Source: Tannerellaceae bacterium (lineage in GTDB: Bacteria; Bacteroidota; Bacteroidia; Bacteroidales; Tannerellaceae). Taken from it: a stretch of DNA of 64,000 nucleotides. The position numbers and the translations under genes are program-made. Location of the stretch: assembly GCA_031280645.1 (NCBI GenBank), contig JAITGL010000043.1, forward strand, positions 1 through 64,000. The letters run 5' to 3'. Below the pieces are notes generated by a model. The model was not told the origin of the DNA. It did not search any database and saw only the letters and a list, made by a program, of their open reading frames with translations. Shown here in pieces: positions 57,196-64,000 of the stretch (within the stretch, counting starts at the first letter, position 1; each line of letters opens with the position of its first letter).

Positions 57196-59595
57196 ATGAT
57201 CTACCCCACGAACTTTGAACAAAAAACCGGGTTCGACAAAATACGCGCGCTCCTAAGCGAACGATGCCTAAGCCCGCTGGGGCAAGAGCGCGTAAGCATG
57301 ATGAGCTTCACGGCCGACTTCGGCCTTGTTAGCCGGATGCTTGATGAAGCCGGCGAGTTTATCGAAATCCTGCAAAACGAGCGCGAGTTTCCCTCCTCGT
57401 GGTTCTTCGACCTCCGCTTGTCTCTAAAGCGCATACGGCCCGAAGGCTCATTTCTCGACGCTCAAGAACTGTTCGACCTTCGACGGTCGCTAAGCTCCAT
57501 CCGCGACATTACGCAATACCTCAAACCTCCGGAAGGCGAACAACCTGCATGGCCGGCCCTCTCCGGCTTAGCAGCCGGCGTACAAACATTCCCGCAAATC
57601 ATTGCCGCCGCCGACCGCATACTCGACAAGGCGGGACATATAAAAAACGATGCCTCGCCCGCGCTGGCGCGGATCAGGCGCGAAATAGTCGACACGTCTG
57701 CAAGCATCTCGAAAAGCCTGCAATCCATACTGCGCTCGGCGCAAAACGATGGAGTTGTCGACAAAGACGCCGCGCCCACCGTTCGCGACGGACGGTTAAT
57801 GATTCCCGTAGCCCCGGCCCTCAAGCGAAAGATAAGAGGCATAGTGCACGACGAATCGGCCAGCGGCAAAACCGTTTTCATCGAGCCCGAAGCTGTTGTA
57901 GAAGCCAACAATCGCATCCGGGAACTCGAAGGAGAAGAGCGGAGGGAGATAATCAGAATCCTCATTGAGGTAACAAACGCCGTTCGCCTCATAGCTCCCG
58001 ACATGCTCCTCTCCTACGAATTTCTGGCCGACATCGACTTTATCCGCGCCAAAGCTCTCTTTGCCGTGCAGATTAACGCCATACGACCGCAACTTGATAA
58101 TTGCCGGCGCCTCGACTTCATTCGCGCCGTTCACCCGTTACTCTACCTGTCCCATCTTCCGCGCAATACCGAAGTAGTACCGCTCGACATAGAGCTTACC
58201 GCCGAGCAGCGCATACTCTTAATCTCCGGGCCGAACGCAGGCGGGAAATCGGTATGCCTCAAAACCGTCGGTCTTCTTCAATACATGCTTCAATGCGGTA
58301 TGCCAATCCCCGTTGACGAACGCTCGCGCGCAGGCATATTTGCCGATATATTTATCGACATAGGCGACGAACAAAGCATTGAGAACGACCTCAGCACATA
58401 CAGTTCCCATCTGCTCAACATGAAATTCTTCGACAAACATGCCGGCTCCGACTCCCTCATCCTGATCGACGAATTCGGCAGCGGCACCGAACCTCGCATC
58501 GGAGGAGCCATTGCCGAAGCCTTGCTGCAACGTTTCAACAGTAAAGAAAGCTTCGGAGTAATCACCACCCATTATCAAAACCTGAAGCAAATGGCCGCCG
58601 ACACTCCCGGCATCATTAACGGCGCCATGCTGTACGACCGCCAATTGATGCGCCCCCTGTTCAAACTCGCCGCAGGGCATCCGGGCAGCTCGTTCGCCAT
58701 AGAAATAGCGCGCAAAACCGGCCTCCCCGAAGAAGTAATTGCCGAAGCGTCCCGGCAAGTAGGGTCGGACTACGTTAACATGGACAAATACCTCCTCGAC
58801 ATCGTTCGCGACAAACGCTATTGGGAAACCAAGCGCGAAAACATCCGCCGCGAGGAAAAGAAACTCAACGAACTGATTGCCGCCAACGAACGCGACCACG
58901 AAGAAATAACCCGCCGCCGCAACGACATCATCGCCGCCGCCAAAAACGAAGCCTCCGCCATACTCGACCAGGCCAACGCCCGCATCGAACAAGTGATCCG
59001 CCAAATAAAGGAAGCCCAGGCAGGAAAAGAAGAAACAAAGGAAGCCCGCCAGTCGCTCGGCGAATTGAAATCGTCGCTATCCGCAAAAGTCAATCCTGCT
59101 CCTCAGCGCGCGCAGCCCAAAAGTAAGGAACCGATAAACGTTGGCGATCAAGTACGGATGCGCGGGCAGCAAACCTCCGGCGTAGTTCTTTCAATACGCA
59201 ACAAGGAAGCCACCGTAGCCTTTGGAATGATAAAAAGCGTGCTCAAGCTCGGCAAACTCGAAAAAGCCCCCGCTCCAAAGCCGGCCGACAACCGCTCAGC
59301 CACCTTCCTAAGCTCCCGCACCTCCGACGATATCCACCAACGCAAACTACGCTTCAAGCCCGAACTCGACATCCGCGGCCTTCGCGCCGTTGAAGCTCTA
59401 CAAGCCGTAGCCTACTTCATCGACGACGCTATACTTGCATCCATCTCTCCCGTTCGCATCCTCCACGGTACAGGCGCAGGAGCCCTCCGCAGCGCAGTGC
59501 GCGACTATCTTCACTCTGCCAACGGCGTAGGCGGCTTTCGTGATGAGCATGTGCAGCTCGGCGGAGCGGGAGTGACGGTAGTAGAGCTTTTGTGA
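57196..59595 (+). CDS. mutS2: Endonuclease MutS2
   Basis: 799 residues, full length. The MutS core (N-terminal helices and clamp) leads to the ATPase with Walker A LISGPNAGGKSVCLKTVGLL, the TYSSHLLNMKFF segment and Walker B SLILIDEFGSGTEPRIGGAI. A long coiled coil follows (REEKKLNELIAANERDHEEI), then a KOW-like patch and the C-terminal Smr nuclease domain (LDIRGLRAVEALQAV, ILHGTGAGALRSAVRDYL). MutS2 limits homologous recombination and acts on branched DNA; a ribosome-rescue role is known in some bacteria. It starts 16 bp after the PDZ gene. Confidence 0.97.
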   Translation: MIYPTNFEQKTGFDKIRALLSERCLSPLGQERVSMMSFTADFGLVSRMLDEAGEFIEILQNEREFPSSWFFDLRLSLKRIRPEGSFLDAQELFDLRRSLSSIRDITQYLKPPEGEQPAWPALSGLAAGVQTFPQIIAAADRILDKAGHIKNDASPALARIRREIVDTSASISKSLQSILRSAQNDGVVDKDAAPTVRDGRLMIPVAPALKRKIRGIVHDESASGKTVFIEPEAVVEANNRIRELEGEERREIIRILIEVTNAVRLIAPDMLLSYEFLADIDFIRAKALFAVQINAIRPQLDNCRRLDFIRAVHPLLYLSHLPRNTEVVPLDIELTAEQRILLISGPNAGGKSVCLKTVGLLQYMLQCGMPIPVDERSRAGIFADIFIDIGDEQSIENDLSTYSSHLLNMKFFDKHAGSDSLILIDEFGSGTEPRIGGAIAEALLQRFNSKESFGVITTHYQNLKQMAADTPGIINGAMLYDRQLMRPLFKLAAGHPGSSFAIEIARKTGLPEEVIAEASRQVGSDYVNMDKYLLDIVRDKRYWETKRENIRREEKKLNELIAANERDHEEITRRRNDIIAAAKNEASAILDQANARIEQVIRQIKEAQAGKEETKEARQSLGELKSSLSAKVNPAPQRAQPKSKEPINVGDQVRMRGQQTSGVVLSIRNKEATVAFGMIKSVLKLGKLEKAPAPKPADNRSATFLSSRTSDDIHQRKLRFKPELDIRGLRAVEALQAVAYFIDDAILASISPVRILHGTGAGALRSAVRDYLHSANGVGGFRDEHVQLGGAGVTVVELL

Positions 59596-59687
59596 CTCTT
59601 GATGGCATATAACAAGTCTGTTGAAGCGTTTCCCTCCTCCGTCAATTGAAGCGCTATTACTAAAACCCGCCGTATAAAATTAATTAC

Positions 59688-60365
59688 ATGAAGATTCTTA
59701 TTATTGAAGATGAATTTCCTTTGCTTAAAGCCATCGAGGAATTTTTGTCGGCTGAGAAATACGTAGTGGAAAAGGCAACCGATTATTATTCGGCGATAGA
59801 GAAAGTAATGATATACGATTACGATTGCATCTTGCTTGATATTTCTTTGCCGGGCGGCAGCGGTTTGCAAATATTATCTGAGATGAAGAAAGAAGGCAGG
59901 GCGGGAAACATTATCATTATCTCAGCCAAAAATTCTCTCGACGATAAAATATCAGGACTTAATTCCGGAGCGGACGATTATCTAACAAAACCATTCCATT
60001 TATCTGAGCTTCATGCAAGAATTAAAGCCGTTTTAAGACGGAAAGTACAGGACGGAAAACAAATTATAAAGCTCGGTAATTCGTCTGTTGATTTTGCGCG
60101 TCGGCAAGTTTTTATTGATCGAAACGGCGAACTTAAACTCAATCGTAAGGAATTTGATATGCTTGCCTTCTTCGCAATCAATAAAAACAGACTTATTGCA
60201 AAAGATGCCTTAGCCGAACATGTCTGGGGAGATAATATTGACATGGCAGACAATTTCGATTTCGTGTACTGGCAAGTAAAAAACTTACGACGGAAATTGA
60301 AAGAAAGCGGATCGGATATTCTGATTGAAAATGTGTATGGCATCGGTTATAAGCTTGTATTATGA
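59688..60365 (+). CDS. OmpR-family response regulator
   Basis: 225 residues. Receiver domain: acidic pair in KILIIEDEF, phospho-accepting Asp51 in DCILLDISLPGGSG, Thr/Ser position in IIIISAKNS, and Lys in DDYLTKPFHLSELHARI. The C-terminal winged helix (LNRKEFDMLAFFAINKNRLI, VYWQVKNLRRKLKE, GIGYKLVL) binds DNA. It overlaps the histidine kinase gene by 4 bp, so the two form a coupled pair. Confidence 0.96.
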   Translation: MKILIIEDEFPLLKAIEEFLSAEKYVVEKATDYYSAIEKVMIYDYDCILLDISLPGGSGLQILSEMKKEGRAGNIIIISAKNSLDDKISGLNSGADDYLTKPFHLSELHARIKAVLRRKVQDGKQIIKLGNSSVDFARRQVFIDRNGELKLNRKEFDMLAFFAINKNRLIAKDALAEHVWGDNIDMADNFDFVYWQVKNLRRKLKESGSDILIENVYGIGYKLVL

Positions 60366-61630
60366 AGCTTATTAATCATCTAATACTTAGAATAACATTG
60401 TGGTTCGCAATCGTTATGCTATTCTGGTCGGCCCTGTACTTCCTCTTTCAAATGAAAGAGATACACGACGGTAATGACGAGGGCCTTACCAACCTTAAGC
60501 AGGAGTTTATCGCCAAAGCTAACATAACGCCGGGCTTTATCGAAAACTTAGTTGAGAATACGCCGCTCAACTTTATAATTAAAGAAATAAACCGCAATGA
60601 AGCCGAGGCCATTACCGAACGCTTTACAACCGCTAAAATATATTTCGCCACCGAACTCGAAAAAGAAGAAGTTCGCATGCTGACAACCGCCTTCCTCTGC
60701 GAACAAAATAACAAGTATTACCGCCTGCAATGCTTCACCTCTACTGTTGAAAGCGACGACTTGATAAAGAACATGCTTTATCTTTTAGCAGGACTTTGGA
60801 TCGTTCTTTCGCTAACGATTATCATTGTAAGTAAAATTGTTATTGCGAGAGCCAACAAGCCCTTTTATCAAACGCTAAAACAACTGAAGCAATTCCGTTT
60901 GGATAACAGTAAAATGATTCCCTTGCCCAAAACGCAGATTAAGGAATACGCACAACTTAATGAGGCGATAAGCGAATTATTATCCAGGAACATTGAAGTA
61001 TTTACGGACCAGAAACAATTCATTGAAAACACCTCCCACGAGCTGCAAACGCCCCTTGCAACAGTCGTTGCCCGAATGGAAACCATGCTGGAAAAGCGCC
61101 AGCACAACAGAGAGCAGGCCGAAGAAATTGCCGGCATCCTGATCGTTTTAAATCGAATGAAACGAATAAACGCAAACCTGCTGCTGCTCTCAAAGATTAA
61201 AAACAAACAGTTTGCCGACTCCTCTCCCGTTAATCTTCGCCGCGTATTTGATTCGGCGATGAGCGAGCTCGAAGACATTGCATCCGGCAAGCAGATTGTG
61301 ATTGAAACCGAAGGCAACGATTCGCCCATCGCTGTTATGAATGAGGATCTTGCCCGGATACTTTGCAGCAACTTAGCAAAAAATGCCATTGCGCACAACC
61401 AGCCGGGAGGGAAAATCATCATAAGCTACCGCCGGCGCTCTGTCAGCATTGCCAATAGCGGACGTAAAACGGCCCACAACCCTTTCGAGCGCTACCGGAG
61501 CGACAATAAATCGTCGGGGCTGGGGCTTTCTATTGCCGGGGCAATTGCAGATATGTATCAAATCGGGATCGAGTATCGTTACGAGGGGTTTATGCACATA
61601 TTCACGCTCGCGCTGCAAGCCGCCAATTAA
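60362..61630 (+). CDS. Two-component sensor histidine kinase
   Basis: 422 residues with two membrane helices (ITLWFAIVMLFWSALYFLF and LLAGLWIVLSLTIIIVSKIV) flanking a sensor loop of about 105 residues. His226 lies in IENTSHELQTPLATVVARME. The N box is SNLAKNAIAHN and the G2 box SSGLGLSIAGAIAD; the D box is reduced to IANSG. The C-terminus is short. It overlaps the response regulator by 4 bp. The PepSY-like gene downstream is a likely target or accessory. Confidence 0.95.
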   Translation: MKLINHLILRITLWFAIVMLFWSALYFLFQMKEIHDGNDEGLTNLKQEFIAKANITPGFIENLVENTPLNFIIKEINRNEAEAITERFTTAKIYFATELEKEEVRMLTTAFLCEQNNKYYRLQCFTSTVESDDLIKNMLYLLAGLWIVLSLTIIIVSKIVIARANKPFYQTLKQLKQFRLDNSKMIPLPKTQIKEYAQLNEAISELLSRNIEVFTDQKQFIENTSHELQTPLATVVARMETMLEKRQHNREQAEEIAGILIVLNRMKRINANLLLLSKIKNKQFADSSPVNLRRVFDSAMSELEDIASGKQIVIETEGNDSPIAVMNEDLARILCSNLAKNAIAHNQPGGKIIISYRRRSVSIANSGRKTAHNPFERYRSDNKSSGLGLSIAGAIADMYQIGIEYRYEGFMHIFTLALQAAN

Positions 61631-61673
61631 ACGGGGCCAAGTCGTTTTCCAAAATCTTTCCCATATCGCTTCC

Positions 61674-61681
61674 TAAGTTTG
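61674..61681 (+). promoter_or_regulatory. -7 box (TAAGTTTG) for the PepSY-like gene
   Basis: A TAnnTTTG match 31 bp before the start codon; a separate promoter suggests regulation distinct from the kinase operon, possibly by it. Confidence 0.5.
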
Positions 61682-61712
61682 CAGCATTATTAATTAAAAA
61701 AAGGAGGAATAG

Positions 61713-62225
61713 ATGAAAACATTTCCAAGCTTAACGGCAGGCTGCTTTTTATTGGCTTACGTTGCAGCCGCGCAAAACCCGGTAATCACAACGCAATATT
61801 CAAACGAGGCGATTATCGAAATGATCGGTAAATATGAAAGCCTTAATTCGCGCGATGCGATCCCATCCGCGGAGCTCGCGGCAAAGTTCAAGGCCGATTT
61901 CCCCAAGGCGTACAAAATTGAATGGGAAGAAGCAGGCGGAATATTTGAAGTTGAGTTTGACCGCAAGTTCAAAGATTGTACCGCTTACTACGACGCCAAA
62001 GGCAATTTGCTCATGACCGTTGAAGAAATTTACCGCTCACAGTTACCAGCCGTCGTGAAAACCGCCGCCGAATCCAAATATCCGAAATACAGCTTTGAAG
62101 ATATTGATAAAATACGCCGCGGCACAGAAACTTTCTACAAAATAGAAATGGAACGCCGCGATGTGGAAGTAAGACTTATCATCGGAGCCGGCGGCGCAAT
62201 CTACGGAGAGAAATTCGATTACTGA
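61713..62225 (+). CDS. PepSY-like (DUF2874) secreted protein
   Basis: 170 residues with an N-terminal signal (FPSLTAGCFLLAYVAAAQ), so exported. Two beta-lactamase-inhibitor-like/PepSY-like repeats are visible: FKADFPKAYKIEWEEAGGIF with YYDAKGNLLMTVEEI, and AESKYPKYSFEDIDKI with FYKIEMERRDVEVRLIIGAG. Proteins of this type are often encoded beside HK/RR pairs in Bacteroidota; a periplasmic sensing or binding role is inferred. It has its own -7 box. Confidence 0.87.
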   Translation: MKTFPSLTAGCFLLAYVAAAQNPVITTQYSNEAIIEMIGKYESLNSRDAIPSAELAAKFKADFPKAYKIEWEEAGGIFEVEFDRKFKDCTAYYDAKGNLLMTVEEIYRSQLPAVVKTAAESKYPKYSFEDIDKIRRGTETFYKIEMERRDVEVRLIIGAGGAIYGEKFDY

Positions 62226-62274
62226 AGCCAGCGGCCGAACGCGGGCGGCCCGCTTTTAAACGTATGCGCATAAA

Positions 62275-62309
62275 AAAACCTTCCGGAACTTAACCGCCCG
62301 GAAGGTTTT
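62275..62309 (-). terminator. Intrinsic terminator of tRNA-Gly (GCC)
   Basis: A 12-bp perfect stem (62275-62286 with 62298-62309) with an 11-nt loop; on the minus strand it is followed by a T-run (continuing to about 62272). It lies 39 bp past the tRNA 3' end, and may also serve the PepSY-like gene on the plus strand. Confidence 0.85.
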
Positions 62310-62347
62310 CCACTCTAATGTTGCCATTACATTGCTTAATATTCTTG

Positions 62348-62420
62348 AGCGAAAAACGGGACTCGAACCCGCGACCCTAACCTTGGCAAGGTTATGCTCT
62401 ACCAACTGAGCTATTTTCGC
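62348..62420 (-). tRNA. tRNA-Gly (GCC)
   Basis: 73 nt, discriminator U. Acceptor stem GCGAAAA/TTTTCGC, anticodon loop TTGCCAA with anticodon GCC, T-loop TTCGAGT. It stands alone, with its own promoter (62432-62459) and terminator. Confidence 0.97.
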
Positions 62421-62431
62421 GTTTGCGGGAG

Positions 62432-62459
62432 CAAAGGTAGGAAATTATTGGAAAAGCAA
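62432..62459 (-). promoter_or_regulatory. Promoter of tRNA-Gly (GCC)
   Basis: On the minus strand TACCTTTG (62432-62439) with a TTG -33 remnant (62457-62459) after a 17-bp spacer; the tRNA starts 12 bp later. Confidence 0.65.
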
Positions 62460-62513
62460 CAATCCTGAATCCTAAAAAACATTAAGAGCCCCAAAGATGT
62501 TTGCCCTTATACT

Positions 62514-62521
62514 TACATTTG
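62514..62521 (+). promoter_or_regulatory. -7 box (TACATTTG) for the thioredoxin gene
   Basis: A TAnnTTTG match 31 bp before the start codon. Confidence 0.55.
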
Positions 62522-62551
62522 CCCCCGCATGAATAATTTTATAAATTCAAA

Positions 62552-62971
62552 ATGAGAAATTTAAGTATAATAGCAATTGCTTTGACCCTGATGATGGCTT
62601 GCAGCAGTCCATCGCCCGAAGTTGTAACGCTCAATAAGCAAGACTTCATTACAAAAGTATTCGATTACGAGAAAAATTCCGATTGGGCATATGCCGGCAA
62701 AAAGCCTTGTGTGATTGACTTCTACGCCGACTGGTGCGCCCCTTGCAAGCGAGTTTCCCCCATCCTGAAAGAGCTTGCCGGCGTTTACAAAAACCAGCTG
62801 GTAATATATAAAGTAGATGTCGACGCTGAAAACGAACTCGCCGGACTGTTCGGCATCGAAGGCATCCCGGCCCTGCTGTTCGTACCCGTAAGCGGCGAGC
62901 CGCAAATGAAAGTAGGAGCCCTCAACCGAGAGCAACTTGTTGCGGAAATCGACAAGATACTGGGCCGGTAA
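62552..62971 (+). CDS. Thioredoxin-fold lipoprotein
   Basis: 139 residues. The lipobox LMMAC puts the lipid at Cys17, so the protein faces the periplasm. The thioredoxin fold has the active site WCAPCK (Cys62 and Cys65), VIDFYADW before it and the cis-Pro segment IEGIPALLF. It is probably a thiol reductase or electron donor. The CAPC dipeptide differs from CGPC of cytoplasmic thioredoxin. It is a single gene with its own -7 box. Confidence 0.93.
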   Translation: MRNLSIIAIALTLMMACSSPSPEVVTLNKQDFITKVFDYEKNSDWAYAGKKPCVIDFYADWCAPCKRVSPILKELAGVYKNQLVIYKVDVDAENELAGLFGIEGIPALLFVPVSGEPQMKVGALNREQLVAEIDKILGR

Positions 62972-63046
62972 ACCTGCGGGCGCCACAAATAAAAAGAGCT
63001 AAAAGGATATGCCGGCGCTTATCGTACCCCTCGAGGGCGTCAAAAA

Positions 63047-63485
63047 TCCGTTTGAACGTTCAAAAAACCTGAATGAGACCTCCGGCAAGCCGTTTGAACG
63101 TTCAAACAGGGTAAACCGGGCCTCCGGGAGGCATTTTGAACGTTCAAAACAGGTAAATCAGGCCTCCGGAAGGCATTTTGAACGTTCAAAACGGGTGAAC
63201 CGGGCTTCCGGAAACCGTTTTGAAGGTTCAAACGACCTCAAAAATGTCATTTTTACTCGATTTGAACGTTCAAACGGCTTGCCGGAGGTCTCATTCAGGT
63301 TTTTTGAACGTTCAAACGGAGTGTCGGAGGTCCTGTTCGCCCGTTTTGAACGTTCAAACGGCTTTCGGTAAGCTCGGTTGGCATGGTTTGAACGTTCAAA
63401 ACCTTTCCCGCAGGCAGGCTTGGGCCGGTTTCAGGGTTCAAACGGCTTGCCGGAGGTCTCGTTCAGGTTTTTTGAACGTTCAAAC
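63047..63485. repeat. Array G: 42-bp phased TTTGAACGTTCAAA array
   Basis: Eleven core positions have GAACGTTC starting at 63054, 63096, 63138, 63180, 63222, 63264, 63306, 63348, 63390, 63432 and 63474: every step is exactly 42 bp. Nine positions keep the perfect GAACGTTC; 63222 (GAAGGTTC) and 63432 (CAGGGTTC) are degenerate. Spacers differ from unit to unit, and one spacer appears in both orientations (63068-63095 is the reverse complement of the 63275 spacer, with a near-identical copy at 63443). It lies between the convergent thioredoxin and AraC genes. From 63486 to 63586 I see nothing else. Confidence 0.97.
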
Positions 63486-63586
63486 GGGATTGGGCGCCTG
63501 GCCGGAAATATTCAATTCGATGAAAAACATGGGCTCAGGGCTTGCATCGTTCCGGGCCTTTTTTAACTCCCCCCGTCAAGGCGGCC

Positions 63587-64000
63587 TCACAAGTTCTCGA
63601 TGTTTTGCCGGCGGAAGCAGGCCGGGGTTTCGCCGGTAAAGCTTTTAAAATCTTTGATTAAATGGGCGTGGTCGTAGTAGCCGCATTCAACGGCTATTGT
63701 GAGGAGGTCTTTGCGGGGGTGGCGCTGCAAGTAATGAAGGGCCTGCTTGAAGCGGGTTAGCTGGGCGAATGTTTTGGGGCTGGCGCCTACGGCTAATTTG
63801 AACTTGCGCTCCAGGTGCCGCTGCGAGAGGCACACCCTGTCGGATAATTCGGATAGCGATATTATGCCCTTTGTGGAGCTGATGAGGCTCACGGCGTGTA
63901 TTACGTGATTGTCGAAGCTGTAAAGGGCCGAGAGCTTGCCGAGGAAGAAGTTGTTCATGTAGTCAATAACCTCCTCAACGGACTTCTTTTCGGGCAACGC
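63587..64000 (-). CDS. AraC-type transcriptional regulator (partial, 5' end outside)
   Basis: The last 137 codons of a gene reading in from the right edge; the frame remains open to the edge. An AraC-type double helix-turn-helix is complete: LSELSDRVCLSQRHLERKFK, then SPKTFAQLTRFKQALHYLQR and the signature TIAVECGYYDHAHLIKDFKS with FTGETPACFRRQ. The segment before it (SVEEVIDYMNNFFLGKLSAL) resembles the linker of regulators with a DUF6597-like sensor, but the sensor itself lies outside the window. Confidence 0.9.
   Translation of the reverse strand, partial: ALPEKKSVEEVIDYMNNFFLGKLSALYSFDNHVIHAVSLISSTKGIISLSELSDRVCLSQRHLERKFKLAVGASPKTFAQLTRFKQALHYLQRHPRKDLLTIAVECGYYDHAHLIKDFKSFTGETPACFRRQNIENL

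Noticed and set aside
58219..59004. 261-codon frame on the minus strand inside mutS2
   Set aside because: It lies opposite the ATPase and coiled-coil parts of MutS2; a codon-bias shadow.
63009..63371. 120-codon frame with a 14-residue FERSN repeat
   Set aside because: It is the 42-bp array G read in one frame; the palindromic core and the spacing explain the pattern without selection for a protein, and other frames are open too.

Overview
The window is a stretch of a Bacteroidales (phylum Bacteroidota) chromosome. The evidence is the many promoters of Bacteroidota type (TAnnTTTG at about -7, some with TTTG at about -33), the absence of Shine-Dalgarno sequences, and many Bacteroidota-restricted families (DUF4783, DUF3822, DUF4199, DUF5672, DUF6261, DUF2723). 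I cannot place it below order level. Most of the sequence is moderately GC-rich, but the rpoBC/ribosomal segment is clearly AT-richer. I see no insertion sequence, prophage, integrase, CRISPR array or rRNA operon.

Layout. 1-745 is a tandem repeat array. 1150-5368 holds a degenerate GH51-like lipoprotein and a DUF6261/TPR pair. 5792-10891 holds prs, rlmH, DUF4783, nadC, a metallophosphoesterase and a mannose-1-phosphate guanylyltransferase. 11423-19034 is envelope-related: a DUF5672 protein, a PadR/PspC pair, a polysaccharide deacetylase, a large DUF2723 membrane protein and a NamZ-like DUF1343 hydrolase. 19563-25924 has rsmD, DUF3822, a RecD-like helicase, a membrane-anchored AraC regulator and kdsB. 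26242-39385 is the classic minus-strand informational block: tRNA-Tyr, tRNA-Gly, tRNA-Thr, tuf, tRNA-Trp, secE, nusG, rplK, rplA, rplJ, rplL, rpoB, rpoC. 39408-43281 has ribH, a TPR protein, recF/DUF721 and a helix-hairpin-helix protein. 43434-48265 looks like an oxidative L-fucose (or L-galactose) utilisation cluster: GH29 fucosidase, aldo/keto reductase, lactonase-like amidohydrolase and zinc dehydrogenase. 48411-57179 has SRP RNA, DUF4199, a GT2, a nitroreductase, ApbE, a membrane MutS homologue, an Fsr-like MFS transporter, a YdeI-like protein and a PDZ protein. 57196-64000 has MutS2, a two-component system with a PepSY-like protein, tRNA-Gly, a thioredoxin lipoprotein and the 3' part of an AraC gene.

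The most striking feature is not a gene. Seven intergenic arrays (1-735, 11020-11224, 19186-19448, 40909-40987, 45976-46182, 55352-55640, 63047-63485) repeat a short palindromic or pseudo-palindromic core at 21, 41 or 42 bp, about two or four turns of B-DNA. At least five core families are used. In the best array (63047-63485), eleven core positions fall exactly 42 bp apart (nine perfect cores, two degenerate), while the sequence between them diverges and even appears in both orientations. This looks like a family of helically phased site arrays; I do not recognise it as a described element. I also propose two short independent transcripts: a minus-strand RNA of about 120 nt between kdsB and rpoC, and a structured transcript of about 450 nt upstream of the AraC gene.
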